Assembly: GCA_963682175.1 (NCBI GenBank)
Contig: OY821771.1
Span: 8,555,001-8,619,000, forward strand
Length of the DNA stretch: 64,000 nt
Direction of reading: 5' to 3'
Source of the DNA: Triglochin maritima
Lineage: Eukaryota > Streptophyta > Magnoliopsida > Alismatales > Juncaginaceae
Below are positions 36,481 through 47,459 of the stretch, in pieces. How positions within the stretch are numbered: position 1 is the first letter of the stretch; the number at the start of each line of letters is the position of its first letter. The translations under genes and the position numbers were made by a program. The notes under the pieces were generated by a model. That model was not told the DNA's origin. It ran no database searches and was given only the letters and a program-made list of their open reading frames with translations.

Positions 36481-39400
36481 ATGTGTGTGAGTGAGGAGGA
36501 GATGGGGAAGGCTGCTGTTGGGACATGTTCTGAGTGCTCCAGTGCTTCTCAGGTGAGGATTTGAATTGACCATTTTTCTCTTTGGTTGTGGAATGTGGAT
36601 TTTGTTGTTTGGATTTTGGTCAGAGGTCAGAATTTGTAAAGACGATAACAAATGAAATTTGTAGGTTTGGCTTGATTTGGAGTGTGAGTACGTAGTAAAA
36701 AAGGATACTCTCGTGCGATACTAATTTGGTAAAATCATATCTACCTATCTTATTATAGGTATTGGTATTGGTAAATAGATACTCTCGTGTGACACTAATT
36801 AGGTTGTTGTTTTTTTTGGTAATGGGGTTGTTGTTGGGGCGATTTCAGGATTTCTGGTTAGGGGTCAGAATTGGTAAAGACGATGAAAAAATGAAATTGG
36901 TTTGATTTCGAGTGTGATTACACAGGTAAATAGATACTCTCATGATATACTAATTCAGTAAAATCATATCCACCTATCTTCTTATTGGTATTAGAGGGAC
37001 TCCAGTGGGTCAAAATCTAAAGAAGTCAAAAATTCACAAGGGTTGAAATCTGATTGGTCTTTACTAACTAGGTGAAATTCCAAATCAAGGGAATGGTTGT
37101 GGTGCTTTGCTTTCCCAATTTGAGATCATAGTTGAAACAGTGGAAGACCCTTTTGGGCTTTGGTTCTGCATTGTGAAGGTTTTTCTCTGTAAGTTTAGGA
37201 GTTGGATTGGACTTTGGTTGGGTGGTTGCCTTTCTTTTAAATGTGTTTTGGTCTTTGTTTTCTTAGTTTAAGTTGTGTCCAATCTTTCTCAGGATAAATC
37301 GTGAAAAAAATATAGTTTCTTTGTAGAGATTGCCTTGTGTAGGTTGAGGAATTTTGGGTTGAATTTTTATGTCATGGTGGTTGAGACTTGGTACTGATGT
37401 AATTTTGTTAGAAGTCGAGTATTGCTTCTCTAGTTTACGATGATATATCTGTCAGCAATCTGTGTGTTCTCAAAGCATGCTCCTTATTTGTAAAGACCAT
37501 GTCTACTATTTAAAGTGTACCCAATTCGACTGTCGATCGATAGTTGAATGGGTCAGATCATATACTCTTTTCTGAAATCTCTGATCCTTATTTGTCTGTT
37601 GATTGGCAGTTGGAGAGCATATGCGAAAACTCAGTGACTGTAGGCACCAAACAGAAACAGAGAAACTACATGCCGGTGCTCCGGTCAGGAGAATGGTCTG
37701 ATATCGGCAGCCGCAATCATATGGAAGATACTCATATCTGCATTGCCAATCTAGCAAACAATTTCGGCAACCAGACGTTTAACGATGACGGGGTTTCATT
37801 CTATGGAGTAAGTCCACCTATCAATATCACCATTTGGTTTATATCTTTTCTCATCTGTACTGTATCACCTTTCAGGTTAGAATTTTTTTCCAGATGTCTG
37901 AAAAACTAACTGAAATCCTTTATAAAGGCCAACTGATAAATGTATTTTAGCAAATTCAACTGACCTGTTACAGTTATACTATTGAATATATCATAATAAT
38001 CTGACCTTTGAATTGAGTGAATTGTATTAATAAAAATGTAACTATTAAATGTGCGTCTCTCTCAACTCATGCAGTTGACTACTAGATACATGTCAAGCAG
38101 AGATAACAATTATGAGTCAAAAAGAGATAATTATTATGATCACAGATTACATATTATTTGTGACCAATTTGATTATCTTTTTCCAAGTGAGCCATAAGTG
38201 ATAAGCTCAAATTTTGTTTACAACAGGTGAAATGATACCTTTACTGTTTAACTTATATTGCGTAACCCTTAAAACCTATCTTTATTGTAGTTATTCACTT
38301 AAACTAGATGTAGACGAAATTTCTTTACAAGTATATTGATCCAAGAACTCTTCACTTTCAACCATGTACACATATTATAACTCTATTAAAGAGTAAAATT
38401 GCACAAAGCGATTGATGTCGAAAAACTATGCGAGCATGTTTCTATACTGATTCTTAAGGAAGATAAGAATGAATTTGTTACAACGAACTTACAGAAACAA
38501 GTTATATTATGGATTCAGGTATTTGACGGGCATGGTGGGAAAGCTGCTGCACAATTTGTGCGTGACAATCTACCTCGAATTATTGTCGAGGACGTCGACT
38601 TCCCTCTTGAAATGGAAAAGGTGATAACAAGATCTTTCATGGCTACTGATGCACAATTTGCCCAAAAATGTTCACTTCAGTGTTCCCTCTCTTCTGGGAC
38701 CACGGCTCTCACTGCCATGATATTTGGAAGGTTGGTTGTAGACTCCTACCCCCTCTTTGAACACGCTTAGAGTTAATTTGAAGTTGGTTTTTGCAAAATG
38801 CAGCTTAGCTGATCAACTTTAATTCAACTTAAATGGCATTGCATTTTTATATCACAATATCAAGCTCATACTGAAAACACTATTTGAAGTATAAGTTCTG
38901 AAAAATAACCTCTTTGGTATTTCCCAAATCCATGTGATTTAAGTCAATAGAATTGTTGAAATATGCAACTCTGCGGTCGTTCAGTAGCAGCGAGGCCAAG
39001 CTGTTTTGTTGTGAAACATTACATCACTAACTACTCGATTCGTTTTCTTGTTGTACTAACGAAAAGAGTGGACAAGAGAGGCATTTCTTCCCTTAATATC
39101 TAGTTTGAACACTCCCAAGGACCATAGTCCATCTGGAAAAGTCAAAAAGCTCGAAGAGGTCAAGATACCTCTACTTATTGGATAATTTGTTTAGTATCGT
39201 ACAGAGACAAGTTGAAAATCATCATCAGGATATATCATGTTATGAAAATCTAGTTATTATGTCAATTCTAATGGGCCTTAGTAGGGTAAAGTGCATTGCT
39301 AATTGTGATTCTACCTGTATCTAGTGGGTCTAGTTCTTGAAATATTGAAATCTAATTGCATTAATTTTTTGATATTTATAGATGGCATTTACATTGAATG

Positions 39401-40055
39401 TAAGAATGTATATTTGACTGACTTATTGACTAACCCTCAACTGTTATTTCTTAAAAGATAAATCCTAGCTACTATATTGTTGTTGTGTAGGTCTCTACTA
39501 GTGGCAAATGCTGGGGATTGCAGAGCTGTCCTTTCTCGACTCGGCATTGCCATGGAAATGTCGAAAGATCACAGACCTTGCTCAATCAAGGAGAGAAAAC
39601 GCATCGAGTCTCTTGGAGGATATATAGACGATGACTACTTAAATGGGCAGCTAGGAGTCACCCGAGCTCTCGGAGACTGGCACCTTGAAGGGATGAAGAA
39701 ACAAGGCCAACTCAGAGGGCCTTTAAGTGCCGAGCCTGAAGTAAAATTGTTAACTCTTACACACGAAGACGAGTTCTTAGTCATCGGCAGCGATGGTGTG
39801 TGGGACGTGTTTACAAGCCAAAATGCGGTGGATTTCGTCCGCAGGAGGCTCCAAGAGTACAATGATGCAGAATTGTGTTGTAAAGAATTGGTCGAGGAAG
39901 CCAAAAAAAGAGGCAGCATTGACAATGTGAGCGTTGTTTTGGTGTGTTTTCGGTCGGATCCACCAATTTCGGTACCGGTCGTTAGACCGAAAGTGCGAAG
40001 GAGCATTTCCGCAGAAGGTCTTCACAGCCTCAAATGCCTGCTAGAAGGCCAATGA
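36481..40055 (+). CDS. Plant PP2C-family Ser/Thr protein phosphatase, 4 exons
   Basis: PP2Cs are monomeric Mg/Mn-dependent phosphatases that usually damp stress or hormone kinase signalling. My exons are 36481-36552, 37610-37807, 38519-38730 and 39491-40055; phases agree and introns are GT-AG. The product has 348 residues, mostly the catalytic domain. Metal-binding and catalytic motifs are present: GSRNHMED (57-64), VFDGHGG (91-97), SSGTTA, ANAGDCRAV (166-174), TRALGDW, GSDGVWD (260-266) and DNVSVV (305-310). The acidic residues D64, D93, D262 and D305 are conserved. The start is the first ATG of the frame and gives MCVSEEE, like other plant PP2Cs with a short N-terminus. It resembles the Arabidopsis PP2C 27/PP2CG1 type by recall. 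It lacks the long regulatory N-terminus of clade A. It looks intact. Confidence 0.93.
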
Positions 40056-40857
40056 GTGGGATGTTTTGGGGGCGTCAATTGTAAAATATGACGATTTTAC
40101 ATGTGATTTATACAGGAATAAGTTGTAAAGTCATAGTTATTTTTCTTGGAACAATAATTTGTAAATCTGTACTAATTTGATAGGAAATTTTCGTTCCATC
40201 TCTTATTAGTTGAATACAAATCAAAAGACTAAGTACTTTCGATACTGCAGGAAGGATGTTCGTCAGATAATAATTTGAGGTTTGCGCTTATATGACATTT
40301 TGTGTATCTCGTGATTTATGCGGTGATCCGAACACTCGTGAAAAAAATACTATTTTTTTCTTTCTTTCAAAAAGAAATCCATTATTTCAAGCCATCTAAA
40401 CAAACTTTAGTTAAGCCGACAATAAATTTTCTGCATGAAAAAAATGAAATTAATCTGTTATATTTGTGGATTAACATGTCAGACATTTATGTACTTTGTT
40501 ATAATTTTGTGTTATCGTGTTAAACACTAACAAAAATTCTACTCTGTACGTAACAACACATGTTAGTGTCAAATCATGTATTGCTTATTTTATGTTTTAA
40601 TCTTCAAAAATCATCATCGTAATAAAAAAAATTCAAACACAATTTTTTTTTTTGCGTCGAGTTATGTCTAAATCGTGTTTGTTAACCTTTCGTATAGGGT
40701 GCCAGTGCCAAGCTATGTCTAAACGGTGTTAACATTTTGCGTCAGAAATCTACGTCATGAATGAAAAACATAAAAATAATGACAAAAAACAGATCTCACC
40801 TGTTGGTGTCTGATCCAACGGCTGAGATGCAATGCAAACCCCAATACATAAATCATA
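40056..40857. other. PP2C 3' flank and ancestral PP2C-TSR3 spacer
   Basis: AT-rich sequence with no gene. It ends in the left copy of the MULE target duplicate (TAAATCATA, 40849-40857). Without the MULE the distance between the PP2C stop and the TSR3 start would be about 850 bp. Confidence 0.6.
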
Positions 40858-41260
40858 GGATTTTTTTTCAAAATAAACTTTTTTTAATATTTTTTGCCAA
40901 AATAGACAATAAAAAATATTTGTCAAACTAGACTCGTTGCCACCACGTGGCGACACGTGACGGCGGCAGGTTTGTTTTTTAGTGCATATAGAACTCGACA
41001 TCACCAGTGTCGAGTTCTCCTTTTGAAAAACTCGGCATCACCAGTGCTGAATTCTATTTGGTTTTTTATTGCCTAACACTGTCATATTCCACTCGACGTT
41101 AGTTGCCAGGAGAACAGTGATTCAAAGAGAACTCGACACTGAAGATGTCGAGTTCTATTTGAACTGTTCTCTTGGTACTCCATTCGTGCATGAGACGGTT
41201 GGACGACCAGGAGAATAGTGATTCAAATAGAACTCGGCACTTGTGATGTCGAGTTCACAT
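40858..41260 (+). repeat. MULE left terminal inverted repeat
   Basis: It pairs with 47055-47409. It contains four hairpin-forming units of the form GAACTCGACA, a 6-8 base loop, then TGTCGAGTTC, at 40991-41017, 41028-41055 (diverged), 41129-41155 and 41230-41256. Confidence 0.85.
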
Positions 41261-41494
41261 TCTCTTGAAAAGTTCATTAATTTAAGAACTCGACAATTTC
41301 ATTTTCTGTTTGACAACAAAGACAATCATTCCAATTACCGAAACACAATTCAACTACAAAACACAAACAACAACGATAAAACCAAAACAACAAACGTTTT
41401 AAACAACAAACAACCATAATAACAAGTTTAACATTTTAACATAAAACCAAAAGTAGTGTAATAACAACCAAATAAGTTTAACACAACTAAATAC

Positions 41495-42656
41495 CTATCC
41501 TAAGTGACCTCTCAATCTCTTCTTCCTTTTAGGACGTGCTTGAGCACGCCCTCTCCCCCTGTCGCGTCCCCTTCATCGTGTTGTATTCTCTGTATCCTGA
41601 GTCAGACCACCATCGTCTTCTTGAGTGTGTGAATCTTCTTCTTCAACGACGCGATCCTGACTCAAATGTAATGTGCGTTCTTCAGCACCAAAACACATGA
41701 GTCAAACCTTCATTTTTTCCTTCAATTTTCCAACCATCGAAGAGTCTGCCTTGTGATCTCTGATCGCCTCGTGAATTTGATGGAGTTCTTCGTGGAACTC
41801 ATAAACTCCGTGTACCTACAGATAATTAAATAGTTCATCAAACACTAAACACAATTTTAAAACGTGGTAATTGTTTAAATAAATGTTTAAATCTTACCAT
41901 CTCTCGCTCTCTACCCGCTCGAGGTCTGTATAAGGTATGAGTCGGGAGACAATGTGTGATGAACAATCCAACGTACGGTGATGCTCCAGTACCATTCCAT
42001 ATACAGTCGTGTGCTCTCTTCAGGAGTGACACCTAGGAGTGGTCGCTCAAAATGTAGATGATCTCTTCTGTGCGACCAATGCTGAATGAATTGGTGATTT
42101 TCTGCCAACTAATTAACATCCGACCTCCCCTGAGCCGATTTCACTACATGTCTCTCAATCGGCTCTGGAATGTGCTGTTGTAGATCGAACTGTCTCATCA
42201 CTCGATTTGGACAATGCATAACCACCTCACCAAAATTTATAAGCCAAGTACGGCTCGTCCAGATATCTGAACCTTCCGTACATAGTGGTGGTAGCTTACT
42301 AAGATCCAAATGTGCATAAGGGTCCCAGATCACTTGATCGAATTCCTACACGTCCAGCTCATTCCGATAAAAATCAAGTGTCGTCGTCTTCGCACTACCC
42401 TTGAATGTTCTTGGTTGTCTCCAACGGGCACCTAATGATACCCTCTCGTCCTCCGGGTATACTAATGGTCTGCTCTTCAAAGGTCTCCCAATGTGTAGAT
42501 GTTCCCAACACCACAACTGTAAGAACGTAAGAAAACCACACAGATGTTTGGTCGGAATCAGTGAAGCTTCGTCTAACATGTGATATAAGTGGGCCAGAGC
42601 CGCACTACCCCAACTGTGCTCCGATGCGACGACCAAATCTCTGAGCAAGTCTTACA
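41495..42656 (-). pseudogene. Plant mobile domain (PMD, MAIN/MAIL1-like) remnant inside the MULE
   Basis: On the minus strand the translation gives PMD C-terminal landmarks: LLRDLVVASEHSWGSAALAH, LQLWCWEHLHIGRPL, VIWDPYAHLDLSKLP, VMRQFDLQQHIPEPIERHV and YMEWYWSITVRWIV, then a basic tail RGRGRAQARPKRKKR ending at a TAG at 41495-41497. The N-terminal part of the domain is absent. In-frame stops occur (TAG after ELDV near 42346 and after GRSDVN near 42109). PMD genes are known both as free host genes (MAIN, MAIL1) and as passengers of Mutator elements; here the TIRs clearly enclose it. It could have been transcribed with the transposase, which lies upstream on the same strand. Confidence 0.85.
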
Positions 42657-43905
42657 ATTAATCAACTCTTACATTCATTCAAGTCTCACTAAATAGTTAC
42701 ATACAAAATATTCAAACTATTTCGCTATATAGGTGAAGGGAATGTGTTCTAAAAATTTTACTTTTAAATGTCAATTATTATGAATTGAATGAGAAATCAT
42801 TTTGTTCCATGTTTATGTTATTCGTCTTTTAGAAGTGTTAAGGAAGATGCTCTTGGTTCTTAACCGTAGAGCTCTAAAAGATATTGGTTTACATAAAACA
42901 AAAGATATTCGCAATCATGGTAATTAACATGGGACGTTAATTACCGGGTTAAGATTGTCGTGTTTGGTCATAGATCATTGTAGCTCTACAAGTGAGTGAC
43001 AACACGGGTATGCAAAAGAGGAAAATATTACTTTTGTATACTGAATAGACCTAATAAGTAAAATATTATAGAAATGTGTTTCTTTGTCATTAATATTTTA
43101 CTGTGTCTTTGATCATTTGATATGAGACTTATATCTGATCACTTAAGGAATACTTAATTAGATCAGTGTCTTGAACTATCGATAAGTGTAGTGTAAATGC
43201 ATTGGTTGGTTAAGTACAACTTTTGTTGGAGAAGATAGTTAGTCAAAAGACTATCATTGGCCCTCTTAATTGAGTGATGATATTAGTGGGTCCCTTGATA
43301 AAGCAAAGTTATAATGTGCACAATGTGATTTGAGTTAAGTCACATATTTATAGCTAGCTTAAAGAGATCAAGAAATGAATACTAATACAAAGATGACACA
43401 ATACTACTTTGTGTGTATTCTTAATATCATGAGGCAAGGGACGGACACAAGTGGTGCACTCCATCACTAAATGGATCGGGTTTTGGTTCGAGTGGAATTA
43501 AGACATCTAACTAATTGGGAGCTATAATGTGTAGCTAGATACCGCTTATAGCTTGTGATATTAAGCTCTTAATATCACTGCCAACTTAGTTTAGATCCTC
43601 CCATAGGTCACACCGCAAAACTGGGAAACAAGAAATGGGGATTTTGAGTTCATAAGATGTGTCAGGTTTCATGTAGAAAATATGACACATGGGGTGAACA
43701 AGCAAAATCAAAATTTTGTTGTGATTAATAACATAATTAGAATCTAAATAAAATTCATATGTGATGTAAATATTATGGGGTGTAATGATTGATCATTGCA
43801 TAGGATAATATGTTACATAAGTTGTGAATTTACTACTAATCCCGAAATGTCAAATTTTGTAGGGGTTAAACCGAAATTTGACAAGTCTGCAAAACAGTGC
43901 TCCAA

Positions 43906-44134
43906 CGGTCGACCGGTTAGCAGTAAACGGTCGACCGATCGGGCACGGTCGACCGGACATGTCTCGACCGATAACAGGGAATTTTCATCTGTTCGAACGG
44001 TCGACCGAAAGTAATCGGTCGGTCGACCGAACATCGAGATGGAATAATTCCTGTTACGAACGGTCGACCGAGTTATTGAACGGCCGACCGAAACATGGTT
44101 CGAGCGGTCGACCGAACCTCCAAACGGTCGACCG
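43906..44134 (+). repeat. CGGTCGACCG palindrome array in family-A LTR
   Basis: Eight perfect 10-bp palindromes start at 43906, 43928, 43946, 43998, 44020, 44061, 44105 and 44125, with a variant CGGCCGACCG at 44081 and a half-site at 43973. Spacing varies (18 to 52 bp), so this is not a simple tandem repeat. The array is about 180 bp upstream of the LTR TATA box. Confidence 0.9.
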
Positions 44135-44314
44135 GTCCAGACGGTTTTCAGCAGAATTAATTTAAGTATTAATTAGATCATGCATGGAATTGGTCCATAA
44201 TTGATTTAATTCGTGGCTAATATTATTTATTATTAAATAATGGATGGTTAGATGGAATTTTGCATGAAATCATGGGCAAGGGGTTGCACATGAATAGATA
44301 ATTTGGAGAGAGCT

Positions 44315-44322
44315 TATAAATA
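44315..44322 (+). promoter_or_regulatory. TATA box of family-A LTR
   Basis: TATAAATA in GAGCTTATAAATACAAG. Corresponding TATAAATAGG cores occur in the other family-A copies (near 22934 on +, 18931 and 28796 on the minus strand), each downstream of the palindrome cluster. Confidence 0.65.
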
Positions 44323-44789
44323 CAAGTTTATCTCATTGCCTCCAAAATTTAATTCATTATTACTTATGCAAAAATTCTCTCTCCATAAATCTCCACGAAA
44401 ATCCCTTAATTCGTAAGTTTAGTTTTAGTTCTTAAGAGATCATCTTCTCAAAGGAATTAAAGAGGGATTAGTAATTGGATTCTAAACCCTATCGGAGATT
44501 GAGAGACTAGCTTCCCTCTCTCCGATCTTGTTTAGAGTTTGGTGAATACTCGGAGGCATCCGGCGCAGCGAGGAGCATCCCCAACGTCTCCGAATCTTCA
44601 AGAAGTTTTAGAGAACTTCTAGGTATAAATTTCGGAGCCCATATTTGTTTTAATAAAGCTTTGAAACTAGTTATTGAAACAAATTGATGCATGCATGAAA
44701 TAAATCATAGAAAATTGTAAATTGATCCTTATTGTGCATAAAAAATTCGAAAATAAATATGTACAATTAAACATGAAATCCTTCAATAG

Positions 44790-46128
44790 GTTCCTTGCAT
44801 CGCTTTCGGTTATGCCCTATACCGCCGCGTCTCCCACACCTTACCCTTCTTTCAGAGTGTTCGTCCATCTCGTTTCAGATTCGCGTTGATTTAGGCCGAC
44901 CAGGAGGTCTTTTGGTTTGGGGAGACTTCATTGTGATGTTGCCTCGATCTGGCCAATACCTCACATCAGGAATTGGGATAAATATCGGTTTGTAGGCCTC
45001 CCTGTACATTTGAACCTCATAATACGGGGACACCAAATGTGAAGTGTTGACATTTGCATGTCTGCCATTGCAAACTGCTAGTACATGTGAACATGGAACG
45101 TGCATTGCAATTATGTATCCACAAGTGCAAGTAATAACTCATTCTTCAAATTTCACAAGGTATTTTTTCTGGTCATTGGGCTTCAACCTGATACATCAGT
45201 TGGTGGTACCGAGTTACTGTATGTGTTCTGGCCAGATTGCTGTTTGCCGTCACCACGGTTGGACTGTCGGTACATATGTTTCATTCCACGACTCGGTGAC
45301 GCCCCTTCTTTTAACAAATAATTTGTTCAAACGGAGAAAGGTCATCAAAATCATGGTTGTAATTGGCATACCACGTGCCCATCGTAAGACATTGTTGAAG
45401 CTTTCTGACATGTTTGTTGTCATACATCCGAAACGTCGACCCCCATCGTGACAACAAGTCCATCTTTCCAAATGACCTTGATGATGAATCCACTCGTATA
45501 CCGGCTTATGTTCCTCTGCAATAGCCTTCCACGGAGGGATATGAGGATGGTCCAACCCTTCCAGCAAACTCATCATGACTGTAATGCATGAGTTCAAATT
45601 GCGACAAACCAGGATAACGAGTTGCACTGCTGGAAGGAATGTCACACGCATTTTCTGGTCATTCGTTGCATCTTTGGAAGTTATGTGATTGGAAAAATGA
45701 AATTTGCTGGTATGCTGGAACTCCAGTTGTAGGATTTAGACTTATATTCAAATCTATTCTACAGTCCCAACCGGTCGACCTTACTGTACCATACTCCGGC
45801 GAATGAGTGTTGGTTGTCAGCGTAGAGTCGGGCATTTTAGGTTCAACTTCCACATACATCCAATCACAGACATCCGTTTAAACAAACACATCAATCCATA
45901 AACCGACATATCATTGGTTAATAAAGTGTATGTCCAATCATTGTTTAATGACAAATTCGCCGTCAACTTGACATCAAACATACTGTGTGGATAACAACGT
46001 TCAGATCTTATAACATCCATTAAATCCTCATATTTTATGTTCAACGGAACAACTACCAATTTGCGGCCAGATCCTGTATATTCTGTCACATCTCCGTTAC
46101 ATTCTAATTTCCCATTATACATGACCAA
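44790..46128 (-). pseudogene. Mutator-type transposase remnant, DDE core deleted
   Basis: The N-terminal part lies at 46122-45660 on the minus strand (MYNGKLECNGDV, VVPLNIKYEDLMDVI). The C-terminal part lies at 45651-44790 with GCMTTNMSESFNNVLRWARG, TFLRLNKLFVKRR, a SWIM zinc finger (CTCGYIIAMHVPCSHVLAVC near 45130-45070), then RPPGRPKSTRI and a zinc-knuckle-like GHNRKRC. The two parts are joined without the roughly 300 residues that contain the catalytic DDE domain. A TGA near 44874 replaces an expected CGA (Arg) before the knuckle, and other frame breaks exist. The element cannot move itself. Confidence 0.85.
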
Positions 46129-47054
46129 CAAAGATCATTCATCATCTTTATTCATACTTAACATATATTAATTAAATTTGAAAATGTGTTCAAGTGAGAT
46201 GATTGTTCTTCATTACTAAGTACTTAAAAAGTTGAAAATACTCAAATGTTTTAGAAATTACCTCAATCGAGTGTAGTAGCAAACGACTGTAAACGTCGAG
46301 CAATCTCTCCAATAAAATCAACTACAATAAACAACGTTACCAATCATGTCAGATTTTTTTTTAAAATTTTGACAGTACCTCCCCTATATTTTTCAAATTC
46401 GTAAGTTTAAACCTGCACGGTAGAACAAACTAACAATACTACAAATAACATCATCACATTCTAAACATCTAAGTAACGACGTATTTCTCAACATGCAAAT
46501 CATAATATATTTAACGAACATATTTCTCAACTTCAAAACATTTTTTTCCATTAAAACCCACATACATTATTACTCTATTTTTAAGACTAAAAAATCAAAC
46601 TTCAATTCCCACATACATTCAAACTCACATACATTTAAACTCAAATAAATCATTTTTAAGTTTACATTCATTCAAACTAACATACATTTAAAGCAAAATA
46701 ACAGCAAAAAATCTAATTTCAATCACAATAACCAAACTTAAATTCAATTATTTTTAAGATTATTACCGTAGACCTACAATCAACAAATAATCAACTAAAA
46801 AACAAGAAATAAAAAAGTTTGGCCAAAAAACCCAAAATCGAAATCGAGTTTGCACCAAAATGGATTCCTAAACCAACAAAAACACTACAATCATACCTAA
46901 AACAACAATGTATATCATCTTAATACATAAAAATGCAAGAAAACGGTGGAAAATAAAAAAATTTGAAACCCTAACCTTAAAAACGCGAGAACTCGGCGAA
47001 GGGGGGGGGGGGGGGGGGCTGCTTTTATAGCCCGACGGAACTCGGCATTTGGAA

Positions 47055-47409
47055 CGCCGAGTTCTGCCTATTAAACTCGACATCTTAGATGTCGAGTTCT
47101 ATTTAAGACACTGTTCTCCTGTCTGCCCAACCGTCTCATGCACGATATGAGTGGCAGGAGAACAGTTCAAATAAAACTCAACACTGTTCTCCTGACAACT
47201 TACGTCGAGTAGAATATGATAAATATTGGGCAATAAAAACCAAAGAGAACTTGACACTGGTGATGCCGAGTTCTTTAAAGGAGAACTCGGCACTGATAAT
47301 GTCGAGTTTTCTATGCACTAAAAAACAAACCCGCCGTCGCTACGTGTCGACAACGAGTCTAGTTTGACAATTTCTTTTTAACGAGGTCTGTTTTTGCCAT
47401 TGTTTTTCC
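47055..47409 (-). repeat. MULE right terminal inverted repeat
   Basis: Reverse complement of the left TIR with indels; includes GTCAAACTAGACTCGTTG and AACTCGACATNNNNATGTCGAGTT-type hairpins near 47076-47099. Its outer end lies only 50 bp from the TSR3 start codon. Confidence 0.85.
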
Positions 47410-47459
47410 TAAATCATAAACCCTTTCAGACTTCCCACAAAAAGATATCTTCTTCTTCG

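Larger units (their letters stand above)
42734..44785 (+). mobile_element. Solo LTR, Copia family A, TSD ATAGG (reference copy)
   Basis: The clean 2052-bp LTR runs from TGAAGGGAATGTG to GAAATCCTTCA and is flanked by ATAGG (42729-42733 and 44786-44790). It interrupts the MULE exactly at the end of the transposase frame: without it the minus strand reads AAG GAA CCT ATA TAG. The family-A landmarks (CCTTAACCGTAGAGCTCTAAAAG, TAGCTAGATACCGCTTATAG) match 12490, 21660, 22080 and 30350. No nested insertions, so it is probably younger than the others. Confidence 0.93.
40858..47409 (-). mobile_element. Mutator-like element (MULE) with long TIRs, TSD TAAATCATA
   Basis: Long inverted ends can be aligned: 40858 to about 41260 with about 47055 to 47409, sharing TTGTCAAACTAGACTCGTTG, GGTTTGTTTTTTAGTGCATA and several GAACTCGACA-type palindromes. 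A 9-bp duplication, TAAATCATA, flanks it (40849-40857 and 47410-47418), the usual Mutator length. Both ends start GGA; the left end has an extra partial duplication of the terminal TTTTTTT-CAAAATA words. It carries a decayed transposase and a decayed plant-mobile-domain gene, both on the minus strand, and a 2052-bp solo LTR. Without the LTR it is about 4.5 kb. A poly-G run (18 G) is at 47001-47018. Confidence 0.9.

Noticed and set aside
38399..38518. Extension of PP2C exon 3 upstream to 38399
   Set aside because: A clear AG acceptor at 38517-38518 precedes VFDGHGG, and the upstream residues do not match PP2C.
47394..47459. N-terminal extension of TSR3 into the MULE TIR
   Set aside because: The frame is open but the codon at 47394 is TTG; the first ATG is 47460.
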